Source of the DNA: Desulfuromonas sp. AOP6
GTDB lineage: Bacteria > Desulfobacterota > Desulfuromonadia > Desulfuromonadales > SZUA-540
Reading direction: 5' to 3'
NCBI RefSeq assembly: GCF_009731355.2
Contig: NZ_AP022810.1
Location: 1,082,001 to 1,146,000 of the forward strand
Length of the DNA: 64,000 nucleotides
Every line of letters starts with the position of its first letter. Position 1 is the stretch's first letter. The notes under the pieces were generated by a model, which searched no databases, was not told where the DNA came from, and was given only the letters and a program-made list of their open reading frames with translations. Both the position numbers and the translations under genes were made by a program. Positions 28,901-37,885 of the stretch are shown piece after piece.

Positions 28901-29707
28901 TTAGTTGCTGATGATGGAAACAGCCAGCAGGGCCAGGCTGACGACGATGGCAGCGGCGCTGGCCAAGGCCAGGACATTGAAAAGGGGAGCCAGGGTCTTT
29001 CGGGCTCTTATCCCCGCCGGCAGAAAGAGGCCGATAAGGGCGCCGCCGGCGGCGCCACCCAGATGTCCGGCGTTGTCCGCGCCAACCACAAGGCCAAAGA
29101 TGAAGGCGAAAACGGCCCAGCGAAACATGAAATTGCGTATGTGGATACCCTGCGGACCGCCCATGCGGTGATAGTAGACCACGGCAAAACCGATAAGCCC
29201 GAAGAGGGAACCGGAGGCGCCGACCACCGGTACCATGGGGTGCCAGTAATAGCCGGCCAGGGTCGCAGTCAGGGCGGTGAGGGTGTAGAGCGTCAGAGTG
29301 CGCCCCAGGCCGATTTCAGCTTCGATCAGGCCGCCGATCTGGTAGAGAACGACCATGTTGAAAGCCAGGTGGATGAGACCGCCGTGGGTAAAGGCGTAGG
29401 TCAGGCAGCGCCACCATTGCCCTTCGTTAAGTACCAGCGGCCAGAACTGGCCTCCCCAGTGCACCAGCAGTTGCGTGGAGGGTGAAAGGATGGAGCGCAT
29501 CCCCTGGCCAAGCAGAGTGCCATGCACCGCCATGAGGCTGAACAGGATAAGGTTGGTGGCAATCAACACCTTGGTCAGAGAAACGAATTCAGAGGCGGGT
29601 ATCTGGCCTTGGGCGACCCCTTTTATCTGGCGCTCCCAGCGCATGATCCGCCACTGCCAGCGTGTTCCGTTCATTCCCAGGCGGTCAAAAAATTGTTTCC
29701 AGTCCAA
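28901..29707 (-). CDS. Rhomboid-family intramembrane serine protease
   Basis: A 268-residue multi-pass membrane protein. The catalytic serine is in GASGSLFGLIG and the paired histidine in NAGHLGGAAGGALIG; HGGLIHLAFNM is the conserved oxyanion-side motif. Around six transmembrane segments follow a ~45-residue cytoplasmic start. It cleaves membrane-spanning substrates within the bilayer; the substrate is unknown. The start is TTG at 29707 with AAGGAG upstream. Confidence 0.9.
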   Translation of the reverse strand: MDWKQFFDRLGMNGTRWQWRIMRWERQIKGVAQGQIPASEFVSLTKVLIATNLILFSLMAVHGTLLGQGMRSILSPSTQLLVHWGGQFWPLVLNEGQWWRCLTYAFTHGGLIHLAFNMVVLYQIGGLIEAEIGLGRTLTLYTLTALTATLAGYYWHPMVPVVGASGSLFGLIGFAVVYYHRMGGPQGIHIRNFMFRWAVFAFIFGLVVGADNAGHLGGAAGGALIGLFLPAGIRARKTLAPLFNVLALASAAAIVVSLALLAVSIISN

Positions 29708-29915
29708 AAGAAGGCTCCTTTTCTAGGGATTATTCAGGAGGGTACTATCGCAAAAATCGACTGCCGGGGCAATCCTCCTTCAACTATTCTGGGTTTTTAC
29801 TGGCCTTTTGTCTCATGATTTTTATAATGGCACAGCTCAGTTCTGTAACGAATCACCCAAGCCGGATGGTCTGGTGTTTGTCATCCGCTATTCCAGACTG
29901 GAAGTGAGAACGCCT

Positions 29916-30662
29916 ATGAATACTTTTACCAAAGAATTCCAGGTTCGGTCCTACGAGGTCGACCCGACTGGGCGCATGCGCGCCCAAACCCTTCTCAACT
30001 ATCTGCAGGATACGGCCGGTGATCACGCCAGTGCGCTGGGGCTGTCCGTCACCAGCCTGTTTCGTCTGGGGTTGACCTGGGTTCTCTCCCGCTATCATGT
30101 CAGTATTGTTGATTATCCGCCCGTGGGAGAAAAAGTCCAGGTCGAAACCTGGCCGTCGGGACGACATGGCCGCTTTGCCCTTAGAGATTTTCAGGTGACC
30201 GATTCGAAAGGACAGATGGTGGCGCTGGCCACAAGTTCATGGATGGTCGTCAGTCTCAAAACGGGCAGGACGGTTCGTCTGGAAGAGGCCATCCCCGGCT
30301 ACCCTGTTCTTGAACGACGCGCCGTCGACGATGAGTTTCTCTCGCTGCCTCGGCTCGAGCGGGCCGCAAAGGAAGTCCCCTTTCGGGTTCGTATGGCCGA
30401 CCTGGACATCAACCGTCACGTCAACAACGTCATTTATGTCGCCTGGGCCCTGGAATCCGTGCCCGAAGACATCATTCTGCATTATCGGCCATCCCGCCTG
30501 GAGGTCGCCTTCAGGTCGTCAGCCACCTATGGTGATCGCATTCTTTCCCGTGTCGGGGCCACGGAAACCGAAGAGGGGCCCGAATTCATCCATCAACTTA
30601 CCCTGGCCGAAGATGGCCGTGAGTTGACCCGGTTGTGCACCCAGTGGCGACAGTTCGCCTGA
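29916..30662 (+). CDS. Acyl-ACP thioesterase (FatA/FatB-like)
   Basis: A double hot-dog enzyme releasing fatty acids from acyl carrier protein. The 248 residues have two hot-dog repeats; the first includes YEVDPTGRMRAQTLLNYLQDTAGDHA, and the second carries the N-x-H active-site pattern in MADLDINRHVNNVIYVAWALE. Length fits bacterial members. I start at MNTFTK (29916), with GAAGTGAG upstream; the longer frame adds unlikely sequence. It converges with the DUF362 gene, 8 bases apart. Confidence 0.87.
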   Translation: MNTFTKEFQVRSYEVDPTGRMRAQTLLNYLQDTAGDHASALGLSVTSLFRLGLTWVLSRYHVSIVDYPPVGEKVQVETWPSGRHGRFALRDFQVTDSKGQMVALATSSWMVVSLKTGRTVRLEEAIPGYPVLERRAVDDEFLSLPRLERAAKEVPFRVRMADLDINRHVNNVIYVAWALESVPEDIILHYRPSRLEVAFRSSATYGDRILSRVGATETEEGPEFIHQLTLAEDGRELTRLCTQWRQFA

Positions 30663-30670
30663 TCAGGTGA

Positions 30671-31810
30671 CTAGCGCCGTGAAAAGGAGTCGAGCAGGCG
30701 CAAAAGAAAGCCTTGGCGTGTATCGATGGCCCCGTAGGGGCAGAGCTCCTGACAACAGAAACAGCCTATGCACTTTGCGTAGTCAATGTGAAGTTTCTCT
30801 TTCCTTATGGCCATGGCGGCGGGAGGGCAGTGCGTCACGCAAAGTCCGCAGCGTATACATGTGTGGTGATCTGGGCAGGGCAGGACCGAAAGAGCCTTTT
30901 TGAGGGGGCGGTGCAAGAGGCGCGGGACCCCGAAATGAACGTCTGTCGTCTTGGCGGGGCGAAATGTCTTCGTGCGCAGATCTTCGAGAGGGGGGCCGAA
31001 TAGGTCGATTTCGGCAAGGTGGCAAAAGGCGCTATGATTTTCCGCCGCCACTTTTTGCGTCCATACCTGAACCTCCGTAAGGCCGAGAAGATCCATGGCC
31101 ACCCGATCGACAGCCAGCGGTTCCGCTCCCGCCATCAGAATTCCGAGGTGAACGGGATCGCCGCTCCCCGGACCGTCGCCTTCCATGGCGGTAATGGCAT
31201 CCACCAGGGTCAGGGCAGGGCGGATGTGCGCCGCCAGTTCCAGCAGCATCTTGGCGAAGAGGGCTTTATCCTCGCCAGCCTGCAGGTGCAGCCCCGGTTT
31301 GCGCATGCCGATGACGGCACCGAACAGGTTTTTGACGGCGCCGGTCATCCCCATCATCTGGTGTGTTTTGAGCTTGGGCAGATTGATGATGACATCCGCC
31401 TCCACCACATCACGAGCGATCTGCAACTCCTGAAAGGTGCCGTTGCCGATGCGAGCGGGCACGGAGTCGGTAAACGGAGCAAACTCTGCCCCCATCTCTT
31501 CCACCACGGCCAGAATGCCACACCGTCTGGCCACCTGCCGGGGAGTTCCAACGCCGGGGGAATCACCGACAAGGGGGGAGCCGCCGGCCTGTAAAACCAG
31601 ACCAATGACGGCCCGCACCACTTCCGGGTGAGTTGTCACGGCTTTTTCCGGAGACTTGCCTGAGAGCATGTTGGGCTTGATGAGTACCCGTTGCCCCGGT
31701 TTGACGAAGGCGGCAATTCCCCCCAGGGGGGCCAGAAGGGTCGTAATGCCCCGTTCCACCTCCTGGCGCTCATAGCTGTTGACGGCCTGCAGAGATACGG
31801 TTGTTTTCAT
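30671..31810 (-). CDS. DUF362 protein with two [4Fe-4S] ferredoxin clusters
   Basis: A 379-residue protein. Residues 1-300 match the DUF362 fold (VLIKPNMLSGKSPEKAVTTHPEVVRAVI, GDSPG, INLPKLKTHQMMGMTGAVKNLFG). The C-terminus holds two [4Fe-4S] motifs, CIRCGLCVTHCPP and CIGCFCCQELCPYG. The second cluster has an extra cysteine. Function is unknown; such proteins are common in anaerobes and probably transfer electrons. No signal peptide is seen. It is followed on the same strand by nothing before the convergent thioesterase. Confidence 0.85.
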   Translation of the reverse strand: MKTTVSLQAVNSYERQEVERGITTLLAPLGGIAAFVKPGQRVLIKPNMLSGKSPEKAVTTHPEVVRAVIGLVLQAGGSPLVGDSPGVGTPRQVARRCGILAVVEEMGAEFAPFTDSVPARIGNGTFQELQIARDVVEADVIINLPKLKTHQMMGMTGAVKNLFGAVIGMRKPGLHLQAGEDKALFAKMLLELAAHIRPALTLVDAITAMEGDGPGSGDPVHLGILMAGAEPLAVDRVAMDLLGLTEVQVWTQKVAAENHSAFCHLAEIDLFGPPLEDLRTKTFRPAKTTDVHFGVPRLLHRPLKKALSVLPCPDHHTCIRCGLCVTHCPPAAMAIRKEKLHIDYAKCIGCFCCQELCPYGAIDTRQGFLLRLLDSFSRR

Positions 31811-31858
31811 GGGTAAAAGCTTCAGGTTGGTGAGAAGAAGGCCTCGGCTGGATCTTTT

Positions 31859-32695
31859 TCAGGCCATCTTTTTCCTGGTGAGTGCATCCACAACAGTGTT
31901 GATGGCGCGGGGGTGGTAGAGAAGCGAAGTGTGGCCCATACCCAGGATTTCTTCATTGGTGGCCCCTTCAAGGCGGGCGTTGACCGGCGGCAGCACCATG
32001 TTGTCATGTCGGGTGAAAATCGAGATCATGGAAACATCTGCGGGGAGTGGGGTCTGAGCCAGGCGCTTGAGAAAGTCCGAGCCGGGCATCAACAGGCGCC
32101 CCAGTTGCGAAAGGGCGAAGGGGGCCAGTTTGGAACCGAGATTGGGGGCTCCCAGAAGTATACAACGGTCCACTTTGGTGGCTCCACCCCGGATCTGCAC
32201 ATAGTTGCGGGCGATGATGCCTCCCATGGAGTGTCCGACAAGATGGACGCGTTCAAAACCTTCCTTCACGCGCAGTTCATCCACCTTGGTGACGACGCGC
32301 TCGGTCAGACTCTCCACATTTTTCCAAGGCGGCAGATTGATGGTGATCAGGTTGGCAAACCCTTGGCGCCGCAGGCGAAATTTCATCCAGAACCAGCAGG
32401 CCTTGTTGTGAAAGAGACCGTGAAGCAGGATGATCGGAGTGTCGTGGTTTCCGGGGCGGGTCTGTTCTTTGATGGGAATCCAGCCGAGAGGGTGAAGGGT
32501 GACCGTAATCGCCAGAAAAACCGTTTCTGTCACCATGAGTTTTAGGGCCAGCCAGATCTGGCCGGGCGCAAAACGGTTTTCCACCAGTAGAGGATCGGTG
32601 CTGGCGGCCTCATAAAGGGCAATGGCATAACTCAGGAGCACGATCAGGGCGATGGCGCCAACATAAATCGAAAAAACGAACCAGAACAAGGTCAT
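31859..32695 (-). CDS. Membrane-anchored alpha/beta hydrolase (lipase-like)
   Basis: A 278-residue protein with two N-terminal transmembrane helices (about 2-25 and 50-72) and an alpha/beta hydrolase domain. The nucleophile elbow is GHSMGG with oxyanion motif LLHGLF; late His and Asp candidates lie in GHTSLLYH and FTRHDNMV. The shape recalls triacylglycerol lipases or LipA-type esterases, with the catalytic part on one side of the inner membrane. Substrate unknown. Start at 32695 with GGGAGGAG upstream; the upstream ATG at 32707 overlaps that ribosome site. Confidence 0.82.
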   Translation of the reverse strand: MTLFWFVFSIYVGAIALIVLLSYAIALYEAASTDPLLVENRFAPGQIWLALKLMVTETVFLAITVTLHPLGWIPIKEQTRPGNHDTPIILLHGLFHNKACWFWMKFRLRRQGFANLITINLPPWKNVESLTERVVTKVDELRVKEGFERVHLVGHSMGGIIARNYVQIRGGATKVDRCILLGAPNLGSKLAPFALSQLGRLLMPGSDFLKRLAQTPLPADVSMISIFTRHDNMVLPPVNARLEGATNEEILGMGHTSLLYHPRAINTVVDALTRKKMA

Positions 32696-32857
32696 ATCTC
32701 CTCCCAATCAGCGCACATTATGACATCCTGTTGGGGGGGCGTCAACGCACAAAAGATTTTACGCTGAACAGGATAAAGCTGGCTCGCCTAGAAAAGATCG
32801 CTGCAAGGGCTCCTCTGTGTTACGATAGTCTAACTCTTTTTAAGGGAGTCTTTCTCC

Positions 32858-33748
32858 GTGGATGATCTGATCGCACATTTTTCCCGGCATCTTTCCGTGG
32901 AGCGGAATGTGTCGCCTCACACCCAGCGGGCCTACCTTCAGGACGTAAGCGACTTTTTTACCTTTATGGCCGGCCAGGCGGAAGATAGCGGGCAAGCTGA
33001 CCAGGAGGTCGCCGGGGTGAGTAAGATCGTTCTCCGCCGCTATCTGGCGCTTCTGCACAAAACCCATCGCAAAAGTTCTGTCGCCCGTAAGTTGGCGGCC
33101 CTGAGAACTTTTTTTCGCTTTCTGCAGCGAGAAGGGGTTGTCTCGGTCAATCCTGGTGAAATGGTGGCGACGCCGCGCCTTGAGAAGTATCTACCCAGGA
33201 CCTTATCTGCTGACGAGGCCTATGCCCTCATGGAGCACGGAGGTGGGGCCTCCTTGCGTGACCGGGCAATCCTGGAAACCCTCTATTCCTGTGGCTTGCG
33301 TGTGGGGGAGTTGGAGTCCCTGAACGTGGGGAGTGTTGACCTGGTTGAAGGTCTAGTACGCGTTGTCGGCAAGGGCAGAAAGGAACGGCTTGTCCCCATT
33401 GGCAGCAAAGCACGGGAAGCACTTCAGGGCTATCTGGAGAGCAGGGTAGAAGTCAAGGATCAGGATCCCCTCTTTCTCAACCGTTTTGGCAAGCGACTTA
33501 CCTCCCGCAGTATCGAGCGAAACCTTAAAAAACACCTTCTGCAGGCCGGTATCCTTCGGGACGCCACTCCTCACGCCCTGCGCCACTCTTTCGCCACCCA
33601 CCTGCTCGATAGTGGCGCTGATCTGCGGGCTATTCAGGAACTTCTCGGTCATGCCTCCCTGTCCACTACGCAGAAGTACACCCAGGTCAGCGTGGACCAT
33701 CTCATGTCCGTTTACGACAAGGCCCATCCCCGCAGCCGAAAAAAATAG
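32858..33748 (+). CDS. xerC: Tyrosine recombinase XerC
   Basis: Site-specific recombinase that resolves chromosome dimers at dif together with XerD and FtsK. The 296 residues have the N-terminal SAM-like core-binding domain and all catalytic residues: Arg148 (GLRVGE), Lys172 (GKGRK), His239/Arg242 (HALRH), His265 (LGHASLSTTQ) and Tyr274. The LGHASLSTTQxYT wording is the XerC/XerD type. The start is GTG 32858 after AAGGGAG. I found no dif-like site in the window. It is a housekeeping gene, not a phage integrase. Confidence 0.9.
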   Translation: MDDLIAHFSRHLSVERNVSPHTQRAYLQDVSDFFTFMAGQAEDSGQADQEVAGVSKIVLRRYLALLHKTHRKSSVARKLAALRTFFRFLQREGVVSVNPGEMVATPRLEKYLPRTLSADEAYALMEHGGGASLRDRAILETLYSCGLRVGELESLNVGSVDLVEGLVRVVGKGRKERLVPIGSKAREALQGYLESRVEVKDQDPLFLNRFGKRLTSRSIERNLKKHLLQAGILRDATPHALRHSFATHLLDSGADLRAIQELLGHASLSTTQKYTQVSVDHLMSVYDKAHPRSRKK

Positions 33749-33814
33749 CACGTCCTGTCGGCTTTCTCTCCTCTCCCCTTTTTAGGCTCCCCTCAATAAC
33801 GGTTCCTTCTGTAA

Positions 33815-34843
33815 TTACCGTGCAGGCTTCCTGCTTTTTTCGAGCACCTGCTGGTAGAGGACCGTCAGTTGTCTGGCCTCTTCCTGGGCGTCGTAAAGAG
33901 TCGGGCGGGCCTGGCCGAGGCGCTGCCGGAGTTCTCTGGAGGAACAGAGGGCATTGGCATATTTGAGAAAACTCGGGGCATCCTGGTAAAGCAGGCCGTT
34001 TTGATCGTGATCGACAAAGGCGGCATTGCCTGGAATGTTACGGGCCAGTATGGGCCGACCGATAACGACTGATTCGATCAAAGCGTTCGGCATGCCCTCG
34101 CTGAGTGAGTGGTTGAGGATGATGTCAGCCGAGGCGATGGTCGCAGGCATATTGGCCGTGGGGAGTGTGCCGATGTAGCGCGCCCAGGGTCGTTTATGGA
34201 TCTCCTGTAAAAAAAAGGCCCCGTAATCGGGATCCAGTACCGGCCCGCAGAATGCCACCACAAAATCCTGGCGAGTCTTCATCAGGGCGTCGAAGAGATG
34301 CAGTAGTTCGAGGTTTTGTTTGACCGGCCGGATACTGGCGGGATGCAGAAAGAGGGTGGAGTCCTCAGGAATGTGGTGATTTTTTCGCAACTCATACGGC
34401 GCCTTCCCCAGGATGATGCCTGGGTGAATATAGTGGAGGCGGTCAGATAAATTGGGGAAATCTTGTGGAAAAGTGGCTGCCGTCACCCGGTTCTGAGTAA
34501 TGATGGCTGCCGCCCGGGAAAGGACGTTCCTGACCGTCTTTCCCTTTTCGGCATGGTAGATGTCCTCGTGAATGTCTGTACCGGTCAGGGTGACAACAAA
34601 GGGGCACTTGTTGACTTGAGAGCTGTCCAGAAACGGTCTGCCGGAGCGGTAGGCATGCAGCAGATGAAAAAGATCAGGCTGGAATGATAGGGCGAATTTA
34701 TCAATGACGGCCGCTTCGTTAAGGCATACTTCGAGAATATCGACCAGGCTTCCCGAGTTGGAAAGTGTCAACTGGTGGCGCCGGGCGGTAACCCCATTAC
34801 CGGTTTCTTGGGGTTGGCGGGGGGTGAGAATCAAGACTCGCAT
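33815..34843 (-). CDS. Glycosyltransferase, GT4/GT-B family
   Basis: A 342-residue GT-B enzyme with PDLFHLLHAYRSG and TLTGTDIHED in the N-domain and the donor-binding segment SLSEGMPNALIESVVIGRPILARNIPGN in the C-domain, including the conserved Glu pair of GT4 enzymes. Sugar and acceptor are unknown. I start at MRVLILTPRQ (34843), which overlaps the end of the upstream deacetylase gene by 13 bases, showing translational coupling; the longer frame to 34996 lies inside that gene. The pair suggests lipid or polysaccharide glycosylation followed by deacetylation. Confidence 0.85.
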   Translation of the reverse strand: MRVLILTPRQPQETGNGVTARRHQLTLSNSGSLVDILEVCLNEAAVIDKFALSFQPDLFHLLHAYRSGRPFLDSSQVNKCPFVVTLTGTDIHEDIYHAEKGKTVRNVLSRAAAIITQNRVTAATFPQDFPNLSDRLHYIHPGIILGKAPYELRKNHHIPEDSTLFLHPASIRPVKQNLELLHLFDALMKTRQDFVVAFCGPVLDPDYGAFFLQEIHKRPWARYIGTLPTANMPATIASADIILNHSLSEGMPNALIESVVIGRPILARNIPGNAAFVDHDQNGLLYQDAPSFLKYANALCSSRELRQRLGQARPTLYDAQEEARQLTVLYQQVLEKSRKPAR

Positions 34844-35661
34844 GCAAGAGCTCCGAAAGTGGTGGTCTGGATATGCCTGGTCGTCAACAGTGTCTGGACT
34901 GCGGAGGAGGCCAGCGCTTTGAGCTCTTTGAGGCGTTGAGGCCCTGAAAAAGACCCTTCGGTATCGGGATAGCCCGGATGAACCATAAGCTCCCATGTCC
35001 CCTCCGGGACGTGCTGGAGGATATGGCAGAGAGATTCTTTCGTGAGATCATTCAGTAGACTCATACCCAAAAGGCCATCTGGAACAAAAAGGCCGCTGTT
35101 TTTGATTTTAGCAGCTGCGAGGGGCGCCAGTCGTCCATAAAAGGCTATTTCTCGTGCGAGCAGGGGAGTTAGAGGGCTTTCGGTCTTTTCCGACGGCAGA
35201 GGCAGGCGAAGGGCCGGTATGCTATGCTTCTGGGCGAGGGTGATGATCATATCCGTCAGCTCGGGAAAGAGAAAGAAGTGCTGGTGCGTATCCAGATGGT
35301 CTGGCTCGAGTCCTGCTTCGAGCACCCTGTCAATCTGGGCGGATAGTTCTTCAAAAACATCAAGTGCATTTCGCAGCGGTCTGTCCAGCAAGGTTCTGAG
35401 CCGGTATTTGCCTGGGAAAAAGCCTTGATCGTCTGTGAGCCCGGGCAAAACACCTGAAAGAGGACGGCCTTCGGAAAGATTGAGGTGAACGCCTACTGGC
35501 AAGCCGTGACGAACAGCCAGCTGTGCAGCCTTGTGAAAAGTAGGACCATTGGCCAGGATGGAGGCACTGGAGATCAGGCCGGCTCGAAAGGCCGACAGAA
35601 TTCCTTTGTCTCTGCCAGGTCCACTGCCAAGGTCATCTGCATTGATAATCAGCCGAATCAT
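34831..35661 (-). CDS. ChbG/HpnK family (YdjC-like) deacetylase
   Basis: A 276-residue carbohydrate deacetylase. IINADDLGSGPGRDKGI has the metal-binding Asp-Asp pair; VGVHLNLSEGRPL and DHLDTHQHFFLFPEL carry the conserved histidines. Family members deacetylate N-acetyl sugars in chitooligosaccharides or hopanoid head groups. No hopanoid genes are nearby, so I do not assign hpnK. It overlaps the glycosyltransferase gene. A perfect palindrome lies 12 bases before its start. Confidence 0.85.
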   Translation of the reverse strand: MIRLIINADDLGSGPGRDKGILSAFRAGLISSASILANGPTFHKAAQLAVRHGLPVGVHLNLSEGRPLSGVLPGLTDDQGFFPGKYRLRTLLDRPLRNALDVFEELSAQIDRVLEAGLEPDHLDTHQHFFLFPELTDMIITLAQKHSIPALRLPLPSEKTESPLTPLLAREIAFYGRLAPLAAAKIKNSGLFVPDGLLGMSLLNDLTKESLCHILQHVPEGTWELMVHPGYPDTEGSFSGPQRLKELKALASSAVQTLLTTRHIQTTTFGALACES

Positions 35662-35672
35662 GCCGACATGAT

Positions 35673-35689
35673 AGCACAGTCACTGTGCT
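35673..35689. promoter_or_regulatory. Palindrome before the deacetylase/glycosyltransferase operon
   Basis: AGCACAGT-C-ACTGTGCT is a perfect 8-bp inverted repeat around one base. On the minus strand it overlaps the position of a promoter with -10 TATCAT (35668-35673), so it could be an operator. The regulator is unknown. Confidence 0.45.
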
Positions 35690-35710
35690 GGATTGAGTGG
35701 GAAGATTAAG

Positions 35711-35742
35711 AAAAAAAGCCCCTTCGGAAATCCGAAGGGGCT
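35711..35742 (-). terminator. Terminator of the acetate CoA-transferase gene
   Basis: A perfect 12-bp GC-rich stem (35717-35728 with 35731-35742) is followed on the minus strand by seven T residues, 30 bases past the gene's stop. Confidence 0.92.
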
Positions 35743-35771
35743 CGCATGGCAAACAATAGAATTGTTGCAGA

Positions 35772-37358
35772 TTATTCGCAGAGATCCACTTTGATGTCCC
35801 AGTTCTTGATCTTCATGGTGCCATTCTCAGCCAGGTTGAGCTGCATCTTGAAGGCGCGATCAAAGAGCTGAGGCTCGTGGCCGATTCCTTTGGCCAGGGT
35901 CTCTTTTTTGGCCATTTCGAAGTAATCGGTGAGAATCGGCTGGTACTCAGGGTGAGCGCACTTCTCAATGATAACCTTGGCGCGATCCTTCGGCGCCAGG
36001 CCACGCAGATCGGCCAGACCCCGCTCGGTGACCAGAACATCGAGGTCGTGTTCGGTGTGGTCAATGTGGGGAGCCTTGGGCACCACGCAGGTGATCCCGT
36101 TGGGATCAGTTTTGCTCGGACGGGTGGACGGGCTGTGCATAATCTTGAGGAAGCCGTTGCGCAGGAAGTCGCCGGAACCGCCAAGACCGTTGATCATGCG
36201 GGTACCACCGACCAGGGTCGAGTTGGCGTGAGCGTAGATGTCAAACTCAACCGGCGTGTTCATGGCGATGACGCCAAGACGGCGGATCGGCTCTGGTGCG
36301 TTGGAGATGGACAGGGGCCGCAGAACGCATTTGCCGAAGTATTTGTCCCAGTTGTCAAAGAAACGGGGAAAGCCGGGGCTTTCCGACAGAGACAGGGAGC
36401 AGGCGGAGGCATAGTTCAGCTTGCCGGAGTCAAAGAAGTCGAGCATGGTGTCCTGCAGAACTTCCGTGTAGACCGACAGGTTGCCGAAAGGACCTTTGGC
36501 CAGACCACCGACAACGGCGTTGGCGATGGAACCGACACCAGACTGCAGAGGCAGCAGGTTCTCGGGCAGACGCCCTCTTTTCACTTCATGGGAGAAGAAA
36601 TCCATGATGTGCCCGGCAATGGCTTCGGAGGTGTCATCCATCTCAGCGAAGGCACGGCCTTTGTCGCGCCGCTTGGACTCGACAATGGCGACGATCCTAT
36701 CAGGATCGCAAGGAACATAGGGAGTGCCCATGCGGGTGTGGGCTTCGGTGATGAGGAACGGTTGCCGGCGGGGCGGCTTGTTCTGCATGAAAATGTCATG
36801 GATGCCTTCAAAAGAGGGCTGTCCAGTGTTGACTTCGATGATGATCTTGTCACAGAGGTGAAGAGCTTCGGCGACGATACCGCAGGAGGTGGTCAGGGCC
36901 AGGCCGCAGTCTTCAGTGATGGCGGAGACTTCGACGATGCCGATGTCATAGCGGCCGTTTTCGGTGTAGAAACCGTAGCCGGCGTCCTGGGCAAAGAGGC
37001 CGAGGTGTTTGTCGCCCATGCGGATGCGACCGGCGTTGATGCCTGCAGCAATGTTCTTGCCGGTCTGATAGGGCCAGCGGCGGTCGATCATGTCGAGAGT
37101 CGCCCAGCGGTCTTCCGTCTCGGCGCCGACAGAGGCACCGATGAAGAGGTTGAACTTCATCTTGCCCTGCAGGTTGTTCTTCTCTACGTGTTCGGCCAGT
37201 GCAATAGGCACTTCCTTCGGGTAACCGGCCGGAGTGAAACCGGACCACAGCAGGTTTTGGCCGGCCTTGAAGTGCTGAATGGTGTCTCCAGCCTTGCAGA
37301 CCTTGCTCAACAGCGATTTGCGTCGAACGCGACTTTCCAGTGTGCCAAATTCGGACAT
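35772..37358 (-). CDS. Succinyl-CoA:acetate CoA-transferase / acetyl-CoA hydrolase family
   Basis: Transfers CoA from succinyl-CoA to acetate, feeding acetate into the TCA cycle while replacing succinyl-CoA synthetase; this is the known acetate-oxidation route in Geobacter and Desulfuromonas. The 528 residues match the Ach1/Cat1 type across the length: GFTPAGYPKEVP, FIGASVGAETEDRW, LLPLQSGVGSIANAVVGGL, the likely catalytic Glu in YTEVLQD, GGSGDFLRNG and VTERGLADLRGL. Start at 37358 with GAGGAGG upstream. It has its own promoter, a ~220-base leader and a terminator, so it is monocistronic. Confidence 0.93.
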   Translation of the reverse strand: MSEFGTLESRVRRKSLLSKVCKAGDTIQHFKAGQNLLWSGFTPAGYPKEVPIALAEHVEKNNLQGKMKFNLFIGASVGAETEDRWATLDMIDRRWPYQTGKNIAAGINAGRIRMGDKHLGLFAQDAGYGFYTENGRYDIGIVEVSAITEDCGLALTTSCGIVAEALHLCDKIIIEVNTGQPSFEGIHDIFMQNKPPRRQPFLITEAHTRMGTPYVPCDPDRIVAIVESKRRDKGRAFAEMDDTSEAIAGHIMDFFSHEVKRGRLPENLLPLQSGVGSIANAVVGGLAKGPFGNLSVYTEVLQDTMLDFFDSGKLNYASACSLSLSESPGFPRFFDNWDKYFGKCVLRPLSISNAPEPIRRLGVIAMNTPVEFDIYAHANSTLVGGTRMINGLGGSGDFLRNGFLKIMHSPSTRPSKTDPNGITCVVPKAPHIDHTEHDLDVLVTERGLADLRGLAPKDRAKVIIEKCAHPEYQPILTDYFEMAKKETLAKGIGHEPQLFDRAFKMQLNLAENGTMKIKNWDIKVDLCE

Positions 37359-37582
37359 TCTCTCTCCTCCTCTGTAATTTTTCGGTAGCGCCCACATTTG
37401 GTGCGTTCCGAAGGGGCATAGTGACTTGCGATTAAAACAGCGTGAAACAAAATGTACAGGAACTTTTAATTGCCAAAAAAATCACAAAATCAATCGCTTG
37501 GGGATTTGCGGAACATGGAAGCCGGGCAGTCTGATTGGCTCTCAATTTCTAACAATAAAATTATGTTATAACAATGGGGGTT

Positions 37583-37611
37583 TTTATAATATGCCGAAAA
37601 AGGCAAGTCAA
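37583..37611 (-). promoter_or_regulatory. Strong sigma70 promoter for the CoA-transferase gene
   Basis: On the minus strand TTGACT (37606-37611) and TATAAA (37583-37588) are separated by 17 bases, close to consensus. Transcription would begin near 37576, giving a leader of about 218 bases. Confidence 0.65.
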
Positions 37612-37885
37612 GGGAAAACGTACCTGCTCCCACTTCTGGTACGCGGGGCGGATATCCGGTGCAAAGCCGTTATGGAGCGGTTTTTTCCGGATAAAGGGAG
37701 CCGCTTGAATCAGGGCCGGGTGCAGGAGAAAACCTCCTCGTACTGTATACAGTATGAGGAGGTTTTAGGTCAAATGTAAAATAGGAATTACCAATGTAGA
37801 AAGGGCCGTATCCACCTGTCGGTGCCTATCCGGGGAAACAGGATGGCCCCCGCCAATGACCGGACAAGGCAAAAAAGCGGAAGGC
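37612..37885. other. Gene-free region with structured sequence
   Basis: A small ORF across 37426-37779 looks spurious. Besides the hairpin at 37729-37766, positions 37803-37848 hold complementary blocks (GGGCC with GGCCC, CTGT with ACAG) that could fold as a structured RNA on either strand. I cannot match it to a known riboswitch. Confidence 0.35.
37729..37766. terminator. Long hairpin, probable bamD terminator
   Basis: AAAACCTCCTC and GAGGAGGTTTT (outer 11 bp), one G/T wobble, then TACTG and CAGTA around a TATA loop: a 17-bp stem flanked by A and T runs, usable in both directions. It lies ~120 bases past the bamD stop on the minus strand. Confidence 0.65.

Noticed and set aside
32700-32760. 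dif site near xerC
   Set aside because: A GCGCACATTATG stretch recalls one arm of E. coli dif, but the second arm is missing.
32858-33748. Tyrosine recombinase as evidence of a prophage or integron integrase
   Set aside because: Length and LGHASLSTTQ wording are XerC-like, the additional integron-integrase domain is absent, and the neighbours are housekeeping genes.
37741-37754. TACTGTATACAGTA as a LexA/SOS box
   Set aside because: The CTGT and ACAG halves are too close (LexA needs eight bases between them) and the sequence is the tip of a long terminator-like hairpin.
37426-37779. 117-residue plus-strand ORF upstream of bamD's end
   Set aside because: It spans the CoA-transferase promoter region and the long hairpin, has no ribosome site and an amino-acid make-up unlike a real protein.
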